From NCBI RefSeq assembly GCF_023035295.1, contig NZ_CP075085.1, positions 1 to 22,615 of the forward strand: 22,615 bases of DNA. The letters run 5' to 3'. Positions 15,699-22,615 of this stretch are shown here, one piece after another. The translations under genes and the position numbers were made by a program. The notes beneath the pieces are model-generated. The model was not told where the DNA came from. It saw only the letters and a program-made list of their open reading frames with translations, and ran no database searches. Within the stretch, counting starts at the first letter, position 1; every line of letters begins with the position of its first letter. Source of the stretch: Borrelia coriaceae. GTDB lineage: Bacteria; Spirochaetota; Spirochaetia; Borreliales; Borreliaceae.

Positions 15699-15740
15699 AA
15701 AGGAGAACGCTTCTTTTATAGGAGTAGTTTTCCTTTTTTT
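15699..15740 (+). terminator. Terminator after Vlp cassette 5
   Basis: AAAGGAGAAC (15699-15708) pairs imperfectly with GTTTTCC (15727-15733), followed by seven T. Shared downstream element. Confidence 0.6.
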
Positions 15741-15790
15741 GTGTCTAGCCTTTTTATTTAAGGGATAGTTTAAAAGGAGGCACGTAATAT

Positions 15791-16864
15791 ATGAAAATAA
15801 ATATTAAAAATATTAGATTAAAAAGTATTTGTGCAACATTATTTATCTCTCTATTCCTTTCTTGTAATAATTCAGGGGAGAGTGCAGAAGCTGAAAAAAG
15901 ATTAACTGATGTACTAATGGATGTAAGTAGAAGTGCTGAGAATGCTTTTTATTCTTTTATAAGTCTTATATCGGATACATTAGGATTAAAGGTAACAAAA
16001 GATACAGCTAAAAATGAGGTAGGGAATTATTATAAAAAATTAGCAGAAGGTATAGATCAAGCTATAAAAGAGTTATTACTGATTGCAAGTAAGACTGTTC
16101 AGTCTGATAATCAGTCAGGTAAAGAAGAAAATTTATCAAACTTAAATAAAGCTATTGAAAAAGCTAAACAAATGTTTGAGAAGTTAAAGGGATGTATAGC
16201 TTCTTTAGAAAGTATAGGAGATAATAGCAAGGTAGGTGAGGTAGGGAGCACTAGCCAACAGGGAGAAGCGGCGAATGAAAGTGCATTAAGAAAAGCATAT
16301 GATGCATTGAAAGGAATCGTAGACATTGCTATGGAAACCGGTGTTAAAGAATTAAAAAAAAGTAATTTGGTTTTAGACCAAAGATCAATAGGGGGAAGTG
16401 GTAATCCAGAAAATGGAGCCAAGGTCTTAGCAGTAGGTGCTGCAGGAGCAGATTCGGGTCCAGGAGCAGCAGCAATAGTCGCAGCAGTAATTGGAGAAGA
16501 GATATTAGAATCTATTGTTAAATCAGAAGGTAAAGCTGTAACAATATCAGTTGCAGCAACTGCAGATACAACTCCATTGGAATTTGCAATGGGAGGAACA
16601 AATACTAACCTGAATAAAACAGTTGCTAAAGCAGCAGACGTATCAGGGGGAATAGCATTACGCTCGTTGGTTAAAGGTGGTAAATTAGCTTCAAATACTT
16701 CAAATGAAGACAAAGTAACAGTACAAGCAGTAGGAATAGATGCAGTAAATAAACTCTTAGGAGCATTAGAAGATATAATTAGGAAAACAATAAACAAGAT
16801 ACTTGAGAAAGTAAAGACTGAAGTAGATGAAGTAAGAAATCCAAAATCAGCGATTCAGCAATAA
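15791..16864 (+). CDS. vlp: Vlp variable large surface lipoprotein, cassette 6
   Basis: A 357-residue precursor with the same signal peptide as cassettes 1 and 7 (lipobox LFLSC, Cys25) but a different mature protein: ESAEAEKRLTDVLMDVSRSA, FYSFISLISDTLGLKVT, and a C-terminal region with IGEEILESIVKSEGK, GGIALRSLVKGGKLAS and DAVNKLLGALEDIIRKTINK. This is a second Vlp subfamily, shared only with the broken cassette at 18323. The identical leader fused to a divergent body shows that the 5' end is kept homogeneous across subfamilies. A good ribosome site (AAAAGGAGG) is present and no promoter is seen. Confidence 0.92.
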   Translation: MKINIKNIRLKSICATLFISLFLSCNNSGESAEAEKRLTDVLMDVSRSAENAFYSFISLISDTLGLKVTKDTAKNEVGNYYKKLAEGIDQAIKELLLIASKTVQSDNQSGKEENLSNLNKAIEKAKQMFEKLKGCIASLESIGDNSKVGEVGSTSQQGEAANESALRKAYDALKGIVDIAMETGVKELKKSNLVLDQRSIGGSGNPENGAKVLAVGAAGADSGPGAAAIVAAVIGEEILESIVKSEGKAVTISVAATADTTPLEFAMGGTNTNLNKTVAKAADVSGGIALRSLVKGGKLASNTSNEDKVTVQAVGIDAVNKLLGALEDIIRKTINKILEKVKTEVDEVRNPKSAIQQ

Positions 16865-16907
16865 AAGAGATAATTATATTAATTACTTAAAAGTAAGATT
16901 AATAATA

Positions 16908-16942
16908 GAAGGTAAGCTTAGATATGTTTCTAGGTTTCCTTC
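16908..16942 (+). terminator. Weak hairpin after Vlp cassette 6
   Basis: GAAGG (16908-16912) and CCTTC (16938-16942) flank this intercassette segment. It holds the position of the shared terminator but is shorter and has no T-run. Termination here is doubtful. Confidence 0.3.
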
Positions 16943-16996
16943 ATTGTATGTAGCCTCTCTAGATTGAAGGATAGGGTAAAAGGAGGCACGTAATAT

Positions 16997-18037
16997 ATGA
17001 AAATAAATATTAAGAATATTAGAATAAGAAGTATTTGTGCAACATTATTTATCTCTCTTTTCCTTTCTTGTAATAATGGAATAGAAGAACTTCAAAAGCA
17101 AAGGGATTCTATACTCTCTATATCTAATTTAAGACAACAATTCTTAGATGTTTTTTCTTCCTTTTCTGATATGTTTACTGATGCTTTTGGTATTACTGCA
17201 GATACAACTAAGAAGCAATTTGGGGAACATTTAGGTAAAGTTGGTGATGCGGTTCAAGCAGTTAAAGGTAAATTAGAGAACATAAAGGCAGATGAGAATT
17301 TTGATTTAATAAAAGATAAAGCTGAGAGCATAATTGCTAAAGCAATTGAGACTTTAGGCAAGATAATTGATGGAGCAAATAAAATTAAGCAAGCTACTGC
17401 TAGTGCTAGTGGTAAAATTGCTAATTCTGATAGTGCTGGAGATGCGGTTCAGGCAGAAACAGAGAGTGTAAAGGGTCTTGTTGAAGGAATTGTTATGTTC
17501 TGTGAAGCAGCGAAAGGAGTTGGTATGCATCCAAAAGGCAATGCTAATAAACCTATTGCTGATTCTCAAGAGGTTGGAAATTTATTTAACCAGACCAGTA
17601 ATGTTGGTTCTGATGCCAAGGCACTAATTGGAGCAAACAGAGCAGTACATACAGCTAGTGGTGCAGATATATTAGCAGCAATTGAAGCAGCTAAGGATAT
17701 TACAAGTAAGGTAGCTGGAAATATCAATGCGGCAACAAGTGCTTATGACGTTGCTATTGCTAATAAGAGTAATGGGAATCTTACTACTATTAAAACAAAT
17801 GCATCAGCAATAGCAGCTGGTTTAGCATTAAGAGCTATGGCAAAACAAGGTAAGTTGGCAACTGTTGCTACTCATGCGCCGGGAGAGGCAGTGAATGCAG
17901 TATTAGTAGGGGTAGTCGGTAAAACCTTAAATGAGATAGTATCTACTATAAAAAGAACAGTTGATAAATGTTTAAAAGATGTTAGTGAGTGCATAAAAGA
18001 AAATTCTACTAGTGAGGTAAAGACTAAATCTAAATAG
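16997..18037 (+). CDS. vlp: Vlp variable large surface lipoprotein, cassette 7
   Basis: A 346-residue precursor with lipobox LFLSC (Cys25). The mature part is a further Vlp subfamily: ELQKQRDSILSISNLRQQFL, FSDMFTDAFGITADTTKKQF, SGADILAAIEAAKDI, AGLALRAMAKQGKLAT and LNEIVSTIKRTVDKCLKDVS. The Cys residues near the C-terminus (KCLKDVSEC) are unusual among the cassettes here. The first mature residues match those of cassette 3, but the rest diverges, which suggests mosaic exchange. Start and ribosome site are as in cassettes 1 and 6. Confidence 0.92.
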   Translation: MKINIKNIRIRSICATLFISLFLSCNNGIEELQKQRDSILSISNLRQQFLDVFSSFSDMFTDAFGITADTTKKQFGEHLGKVGDAVQAVKGKLENIKADENFDLIKDKAESIIAKAIETLGKIIDGANKIKQATASASGKIANSDSAGDAVQAETESVKGLVEGIVMFCEAAKGVGMHPKGNANKPIADSQEVGNLFNQTSNVGSDAKALIGANRAVHTASGADILAAIEAAKDITSKVAGNINAATSAYDVAIANKSNGNLTTIKTNASAIAAGLALRAMAKQGKLATVATHAPGEAVNAVLVGVVGKTLNEIVSTIKRTVDKCLKDVSECIKENSTSEVKTKSK

Positions 18038-18092
18038 TGTAATTTGATGCTTAATTATTTATTGATGCAAACTTTTTATGAGTTTTAAGATG

Positions 18093-18124
18093 CAGGGATA
18101 CCTTATGGGTGTTTCTGTTTTTTT
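18093..18124 (+). terminator. Terminator after Vlp cassette 7
   Basis: CAGGGATACC can pair with GGGTGTTTCTG with several G-U pairs, followed by seven T. The sequence is unrelated to the other intercassette terminators. The 200 nt after it, up to the next cassette, contain no gene, only a small hairpin (18219-18246). Confidence 0.5.
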
Positions 18125-18322
18125 GTAATTTAAGCATTTTTTTATCATATAAGTTGCTGTCTAACTTGGTTTAATCAGTAAAATTTACTATCAATACTAT
18201 TGGTTTCTGTATGTGATTAAGCTAAGGCAATCTTTTTACTTAGCTTTTACAATATTATTATTTAAAGATTATCTATATGGTCTCTTTAGTTAAATGGTAG
18301 GGAAAATAGGAGGAACGTAATT

Positions 18323-19040
18323 ATGAAAATAAATATTAAAAATATTAGAGTAAGAAGTATTTGTGCAACATTATTTATCTCTCTTTTCCTTTCTTGTAAT
18401 AATGCAGGAGAGAGTGCAGAAGCTGAAAAAAGATTAAATGATGTACTAATGGATGTAGGAAGAAGTACTGAGAATGTTTTTTATTCTTTTATAGATCTTA
18501 TATCAGATACATTAGGCTTTAGAGTATCTACAGGTACAACTAAGAAGCAGGTGGGGGGGATTATTTTAACAATTTAGGTGAGAAACTTGGAAAAGTATCA
18601 GACGGATTAGAACAAGTAGCAGTTAAAGCAACATCAGATGTTGATAAAGATGGCCTATTAAACAAGGCAATTAGAGAAGCTGTTGATACGGCTCAGACTA
18701 CTTTAAGCAAATTAAAAGAACATTTAGGGTCTTTAAAGGACATAGGTAGTGGTGAGAAGGTAGGTTATGCGAATAATGCTCAAGGTGTAGGAACAGCACC
18801 AAACGATTCTAAGTTAAAAGCAATATTTAAGGCATTGAAAGGACTTGTAGATGAAGCAGGTAAAATAGGTGTTGAAAAGCCAAAGTTTGGGGATACAACA
18901 TTGCAAGTATCTGATGGAGCAGATAATAAGACTGGAGCTAAGATATTATCTACAAAAGGGGTGGTAATCCAGACGCAGGAGATGTAGCTAAAGCCGCAGC
19001 AATACTAGCAAGTATAAGTGGTAATGAAATGCTAATATAA
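18323..19040 (+). pseudogene. Vlp cassette 8, frameshifted and 3'-truncated
   Basis: It begins with the shared leader (lipobox LFLSC, Cys25) and the ESAEAEKRLNDVLMDVGRST body of the cassette 6 subfamily. The frame is lost in a run of seven G (18553-18559), where KKQVG should continue as DYFNNLGEKLGKVSDGLE. It is lost again at AAAAGGGG near 18957, after which NPDAGDVAKAAAILASISGN is read in a third frame. The sequence stops at TAA 19038-19040, right after GNEML, missing the last ~130 residues, and joins unrelated DNA. It is the last cassette of the array. Confidence 0.9.
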
Positions 19041-19959
19041 GCAATAATAAGAATTCTAAAGAATTGCTTCTTAAGAATACTGATTCGAGTAAACCAAAAA
19101 AAGAAGAGTGTAGATTTAGAAGGAATGATGTAGAGACAAGGTTAACTTGTGAACATAAAATCAGTAAAAATTATCTAAAGCAAATAAAAGAACACAGTAA
19201 CAACGATGCAACGTATATCAATGCCCTAATCAATCTAGAGACTGCAATAGATGAGTACCAAGGTGAATATTACATCGAAGATATTTTAGAACATTTCTTA
19301 AAGCAGTTTGGTAATAGGTACAAGTATAAGATTTGGATGATGATGAGGCGTAGTGATGGTGTTATTAGCGATTATGCTCTTATTTGGGAAGGCAAGTTTA
19401 GAGGGATTGGTATCCCAATAAGTACAAGAGTAATTGTGCCGTTAAAGCGACTTATGGAGAGAATTTACGAATTGGAATTAAAAAATCATCTGTTGTTATT
19501 AAGGAGAAAAGGGCTAATGAGCAGTTAAATGTAGAAGAATTAAAGGAGAAAGAAAAAGAAAAAGAAAAAGAAAATGAAGAGCAACGAAAACGAGAAGCTG
19601 CTAGGCTGCAAAAATATTTAACTGTGTTATTTGAAAGAGAATCAAAAGAAAGAGAAGAAAGATTAAGAATAGCTAGAGAAGAAGAATTGAATTTAAAAAA
19701 GAAAGCTAGAGAAAGCCTGCTTGCTAGTTTGGAAAGGAGTAAGGCAAGGTGTGTTGAGTTGGGTATATCAAATAATGGGAAGGATAACATGATATGTGCT
19801 AGTTCAAATGAGGATGTGGTTAAATTTGCAATTAGAGATGATTTTGGTGGCTTTAAAACTACTAAGGGTATGAGTATGCTGAATTTAGGAATAATGATTG
19901 AAGATATAGGCCAAAATGAGAATTTAAAAGAAAAGGAGAGTAAATGGGATTTAATTTGA
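19031..19959 (+). pseudogene. Broken gene of the bdr-upstream (Bpp-like) type
   Basis: Two frames together read as one protein of about 310 residues. The first part (to ~19480) includes RRNDVETRLTCEHKISKNYL, YINALINLETAIDEYQGEYY and GIGIPISTRVIVPLKRLMER. The second part (from ~19480) includes SSVVIKEKRANEQLNVEELK, a KEKEKEKE tract, a charged coiled coil and GISNNGKDNMICASSNEDVV. Restoring one A in the A6 run at 19480-19485 joins them. There is no ATG at the 5' end, where the frame runs straight into the truncated Vlp cassette. I associate it with the small bpp genes that precede bdr in relapsing-fever Borrelia and cp32 plasmids, from memory and without certainty. Confidence 0.6.
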
Positions 19960-20124
19960 AATATTTAGTAAAAAGGTTATATAAAAAGGCATAGATTTTG
20001 GAATACTTACATGAGCCGTGAAGTACAATCTAAGAGTACAGATAAAAAAATAATTGACTTTCCAATGTATAAGTTTTGTTTTTATTATATTTTATTTAAA
20101 GAATTTATTTTATCAATGCTTTAA
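19944..20124 (+). pseudogene. Small gene before bdr, probably frameshifted
   Basis: AAAGGAGAG followed by ATG at 19944 starts MGFNLKYLVKRLYKKA and then TAG (19992-19994). A second segment, in another frame from about 19990, continues HRFWNTYMSREVQSKSTDKK and IIDFPMYKF to TAA at 20122-20124. An ATG at 20011 would give 37 residues alone. The two pieces look like one protein of about 50-60 residues split by an indel in the A-run at 19983-19987. It overlaps the end of the preceding gene and lies 32 nt before bdr. Function unknown. Confidence 0.4.
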
Positions 20125-20129
20125 ATAAA
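20091..20129. repeat. 11-bp inverted repeat ahead of bdr
   Basis: TTTATTTAAAG (20091-20101) and CTTTAAATAAA (20119-20129) are perfectly complementary. TATAAT (20131-20136) follows directly and could be the bdr -10 box, 20 nt before the ATG. No good -35 element is seen. Confidence 0.45.
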
Positions 20130-20156
20130 GTATAATAGTACAGTAAGGAGATTATT

Positions 20157-20753
20157 ATGGGACTAGCGCAACCAATAGTTACGCAACAAATGGTAGTATC
20201 GGAGCTAACTAAAGCAGGGATTGATAGAGATATTGCTATTGATTTATCCTATAGGTACTATAGGAATGAGTTAACGTATAAGGATATTGAGTATTTAGAA
20301 AATACTTTTAATCTTAAGCTAGAAAAAGTAGAGGCTAACTTAAAATCAGATATTAAGGACCTTGATAATAAGATAGAGAATATAAGGAATGAATTAAAAT
20401 CAGATATTAGGGACCTTGATAATAAGGTAGAGAATATAAGGAATGAATTAAAATCAGATATTAGGGACCTTGATAATAAGGTAGAGAATATAAGGAATGA
20501 ATTAAAATCAGATATTAAGGACCTTGATAATAAGATAGATAATGTGGAGAATAATTTAAATCTAAAGATAGAGAGTGTAAGGAATGAATTAAAATCAGAT
20601 ATTACTTTTGTAAGCAATGAGATTTCACTTGTAAGGAAGGATATAGAAATCAATAAGATGGAGTTTAAAAGTACATTAAGGCTACACAATTGGATGTTTG
20701 GAACAATCATTACTATATGTCTAGGGATATTATTAACGTTAATATTTAAGTAG
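20157..20753 (+). CDS. bdr: Bdr repeat protein, inner-membrane anchored
   Basis: A 198-residue Borrelia direct repeat (Bdr) protein. The N-terminal domain reads VTQQMVVSELTKAGIDRDIA (residues 8-27) and LTYKDIEYLENTFNLKLEKV (34-53). From residue 62 there are three exact-length 18-residue repeats of the form LKSDIxDLDNKxENIRNE plus a partial fourth, forming a coiled coil. The C-terminus is LHNWMFGTIITICLGILLTL, a single membrane span ending in IFK. GGAG 8 nt upstream of the ATG is a good ribosome site. Bdr proteins are widespread in Borrelia and of uncertain function. Two bdr relics in this window (2740-2870 and 6019-6295) are broken, so this is the only intact copy. Confidence 0.95.
   Translation: MGLAQPIVTQQMVVSELTKAGIDRDIAIDLSYRYYRNELTYKDIEYLENTFNLKLEKVEANLKSDIKDLDNKIENIRNELKSDIRDLDNKVENIRNELKSDIRDLDNKVENIRNELKSDIKDLDNKIDNVENNLNLKIESVRNELKSDITFVSNEISLVRKDIEINKMEFKSTLRLHNWMFGTIITICLGILLTLIFK
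20340..20501 (+). repeat. 54-bp tandem repeats in bdr
   Basis: Three copies of a 54-bp unit start at 20340, 20394 and 20448, and a partial fourth begins at 20502. Copies 2 and 3 are identical and differ from copy 1 only at two positions (A to G), seen as AAGGACC to AGGGACC and AAGATAG to AAGGTAG. Such units expand and contract by slippage. Confidence 0.9.
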
Positions 20754-20935
20754 AAGGGATGATTATTTTATTTAATTTAATTTTATATATTTCATAATAA
20801 TTTATTTTATTTGCAATTTAAAAATATAAAAAATTGTAAATAAGTGTACATGTTTTGTATTTAACTATGTAATTTTAGAGAGTATATTTTGCAATAAGTC
20901 TTGGTGTAGAAAAAAATATGAAAGAATGTATTGGG

Positions 20936-21673
20936 TTATGTAGTATTTAATGTGTGTATGTCTGTGTTATAGATGTTGTCTAAGTAGTTATGATTGATTG
21001 TTTTATGATTTCTTGCATGTATTACCAGTTTTCTTATGTTAAAATATATGTGTGTAACTAGTTTGTGTAGTTCTGAGAATTTAAGCATGAATTTGTCAAA
21101 ATTATTTTCTATATCATTGTGTTCAAGAATATTGATTGTTGATAAATATTCTTGTCTTATTTTGTTATATATGTTATTGAGCTTTTTGTAAGCGTGTTCG
21201 TATTGATTGTTGTCTTTAAGTGTTGTATCTTTCATTATATAATAAAATGTTCCGATTTCTTCATGTGTGTTAGTAAACATTTCATCTAAGTCACCTATTT
21301 CATATAGGATATAAGCCGCTTGGTCAGGATTTTTATGTTTGAGAGTTTTGATGAATTTGTAGGATTTTTCAAATAGAGGTTTGTGTTCTTTAGGTACGAT
21401 ATCTATATCTTCTGACATTGTCCCACATAGGCTTGTAGAAAAAGCACCTTGAAAGTTACGTGAGAGTGTTTTGTCAGGTGTAGATTTAATATTTTCGATT
21501 GCTTCTGTAAAATATGGACCAAGGTTTTTCAAGTTATTAAAATTGGTTTTCCAGTCTTTGACACGTATTAATTTTCTTTTGAAATAGCGATACTTATCTT
21601 GTTTGTAATATTCTTCTTCGGATATAGCGAATAAATTGATTATAGCAGCTAGTAATAAAAGAATTTTTAACAT
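20936..21673 (-). CDS. Exported protein A, tandem paralogue, unknown function
   Basis: A 245-residue protein with a clear signal peptide (LKILLLLAAIINLFA) but no lipobox Cys, so probably periplasmic or secreted. The mature N-terminus has IRVKDWKTNFNNLKNLGPYF, and mid-protein has TLKHKNPDQAAYILYEIGDL. The same segments are found in the neighbouring protein at 21758-22474, so the two arose by duplication. The C-terminal half (ENNFDKFMLKFSELHKLVTH) is helical. AAAGG precedes the ATG by 6 nt, and a promoter lies at 21690-21718. I do not recognise the family. It is the last but one gene before the right telomere. Confidence 0.75.
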   Translation of the reverse strand: MLKILLLLAAIINLFAISEEEYYKQDKYRYFKRKLIRVKDWKTNFNNLKNLGPYFTEAIENIKSTPDKTLSRNFQGAFSTSLCGTMSEDIDIVPKEHKPLFEKSYKFIKTLKHKNPDQAAYILYEIGDLDEMFTNTHEEIGTFYYIMKDTTLKDNNQYEHAYKKLNNIYNKIRQEYLSTINILEHNDIENNFDKFMLKFSELHKLVTHIYFNIRKLVIHARNHKTINHNYLDNIYNTDIHTLNTT

Positions 21674-21689
21674 TGTTAACCTTTAATAA

Positions 21690-21718
21690 AGGATACTTTA
21701 TTTATGCAAAAATGACAA
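21690..21718 (-). promoter_or_regulatory. Promoter of exported protein A
   Basis: Minus strand TTGTCA (21713-21718), 17-bp spacer, TATCCT (21690-21695). The start codon follows 16 nt after the -10 box, giving a very short leader. Confidence 0.65.
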
Positions 21719-21757
21719 TGTTATGTATGGTGATTTTGATTATATTAATAATAGATG

Positions 21758-22474
21758 TTAATTATAGTTACAATATTTATTTTTTTCTTCTGTTGATCGA
21801 CTGTATATGCATTTATATAGGAGGTTGTGCAGGTTAAAATATGCATGAGTAGCAAGTTTATGAATTTCGATGAATTTAAGCATGAATGTATCGAAATTAT
21901 TATCTGTATAATTTTGTTTAAGTATATTGGTAGCTAAATCGAAATCATTTTGTGCTTTGTAATGTATGTTTTTGAGTGTTTCGAATGTTTTTTTGTATGT
22001 AGGATTGTATGTGATTGCTAGTTCTGGTTTGTTTTCATTGAAACTATATATGGTTTCTTGTGTGATACCAAAGATTGTTTCTAGGTCATATATTTCATAT
22101 ATTAGATAGGCTGCTTGGTTAGGGTTTTTATGTTTGAGAGTGTTTATAAATGAGTAATATTCTTTAATTGTGTATTGGTGCTTTATAAATGTATGATTTG
22201 TTGATAGTGGGGGGCAGATAGTGTCATAAGGGGTACAAAATATAGAGAAATCTTTTTCTGATAGGTTAAATAAAGATTTAATGCTTTCGATTTCTTTCAT
22301 AAAATATGGACCAAGTTTGTTGAGGTTATTAAAGTTAGTTTTCCAGTCTTTGACGCGTATTAAATTTCTTGTTGCTTCAGTGTACTGATCGCGTTTTTCA
22401 TATTCTTTTCTTTTTTCCTCAGATATAGCAGATAGATTAATGATCATAGTTAAGAATAGTAGTAATTTTAGCAT
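21758..22474 (-). CDS. Exported protein B, tandem paralogue, unknown function
   Basis: A 238-residue protein with signal peptide LKLLLFLTMIINLSA and no lipobox Cys. It shares LIRVKDWKTNFNNL, LGPYF, TLKHKNPxQAAY and NNFDxFMLKFxExHKLxTH with protein A (20936-21673) and differs most between residues 60 and 100, where two cysteines (CTPYDTIC) are unique to this copy. The ATG at 22474 has no ribosome site, and its promoter's -10 box ends only 8 nt upstream, so the message is probably leaderless or nearly so. Family unknown. A surface or secreted role in host or tick is possible, but nothing in the sequence shows it. Confidence 0.75.
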   Translation of the reverse strand: MLKLLLFLTMIINLSAISEEKRKEYEKRDQYTEATRNLIRVKDWKTNFNNLNKLGPYFMKEIESIKSLFNLSEKDFSIFCTPYDTICPPLSTNHTFIKHQYTIKEYYSFINTLKHKNPNQAAYLIYEIYDLETIFGITQETIYSFNENKPELAITYNPTYKKTFETLKNIHYKAQNDFDLATNILKQNYTDNNFDTFMLKFIEIHKLATHAYFNLHNLLYKCIYSRSTEEKNKYCNYN

Positions 22475-22482
22475 TATAGTAT

Positions 22483-22511
22483 AGGATACTTTAATTAGGG
22501 AAGAAAGGCAA
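22483..22511 (-). promoter_or_regulatory. Promoter of exported protein B
   Basis: Minus strand TTGCCT (22506-22511), 17-bp spacer, TATCCT (22483-22488). The last spacer bases (TTAAAG in B, ATAAAG in A) and the -10 box match those of the promoter of protein A. Confidence 0.65.
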
Positions 22512-22589
22512 GTGTTTTATATGTTAAAATGGGTGATAAGAGAACTATTTAGTTATGAATCTTAACTATTAAGAGAGGCCCACGGCAGG

Positions 22590-22615
22590 ATATATTATAC
22601 TAATAACAATTAAAC
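22590..22615. other. Right hairpin telomere (putative)
   Basis: In reverse complement the window end reads TTTAATT-GTTATTAGTATAAT, with the conserved GTTATTAGTA at 22598-22607. The same ten bases occur at 10-19 at the left end, one base different in distance from the terminus. This supports a second telomere and a complete linear plasmid. A few terminal bases could be missing. Confidence 0.7.

Noticed and set aside
10473..19040. CRISPR-like array of repeats
   Set aside because: The repeats are whole antigen cassettes about 1 kb apart, not short repeats with unique spacers.
20258..20710. Minus-strand 150-codon ORF opposite bdr
   Set aside because: It mirrors the 54-bp bdr repeats and is a shadow of that gene.
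1..22615. tRNA or rRNA genes
   Set aside because: No G+C-rich cloverleaf or conserved rRNA stretches were noticed on either strand.

Overview
The window looks like a complete or near-complete linear plasmid of a relapsing-fever Borrelia. It is very A+T rich and carries the Borrelia partition set PF57-PF50-PF32-PF49, a tandem array of variable large protein (Vlp) antigen cassettes, and a Bdr gene with its typical repeats. Both window ends carry the same short telomere-like motif in inverted orientation (GTTATTAGTA about 10 nt from each end), so the 22.6 kb probably runs from hairpin telomere to hairpin telomere. Species cannot be fixed from the sequence alone.

Layout. 1-1592: left subtelomeric region with palindromic AAGTATACTT motifs and a frameshifted pseudogene. 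1635-2456: an exported helical protein of unknown function followed by a perfect palindromic terminator. 2740-3100: broken remnants on the minus strand, including the C-terminus of a bdr gene. 3297-5676 (minus strand): a compact operon that is the most notable feature here. It consists of a strong promoter, a seven-codon ORF (MRGKTLN), a 22-bp stem-loop, an MccB-like adenylating enzyme and an MFS exporter overlapping it by ATGA. This is the architecture of the microcin C (peptidyl-nucleotide antibiotic) mccABC operon. 5680-6700: degenerate DNA with a second broken bdr. 6731-9756: partition/replication genes. 9757-10430: degenerate DNA with large inverted repeats and an orphan cassette flank.

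10473-19040: eight Vlp cassettes in head-to-tail orientation. Four are intact (10473, 13350, 15791, 16997). Two lack their 5' ends (11613, 12239), one has a single nonsense codon (14550), and one is frameshifted and truncated (18323). They share near-identical leader/signal-peptide DNA and related terminator flanks, and no clear promoter is visible, so this looks like a silent archive for antigenic variation by gene conversion. 19031-20124 holds broken genes of the type that sit upstream of bdr, followed by an intact bdr (20157-20753). 20936-22474 (minus) are two tandem paralogous exported proteins of unknown function with matching promoters, and then comes the right telomere.

How it works together: the partition genes maintain the replicon, the Vlp array stores surface-antigen variants, and the mcc-like operon would let the cell make and export a peptide-nucleotide toxin predicted to resemble microcin C. 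The toxin assignment is inferred from motif similarity and operon structure. No self-immunity peptidase or acetyltransferase gene is visible in the window.
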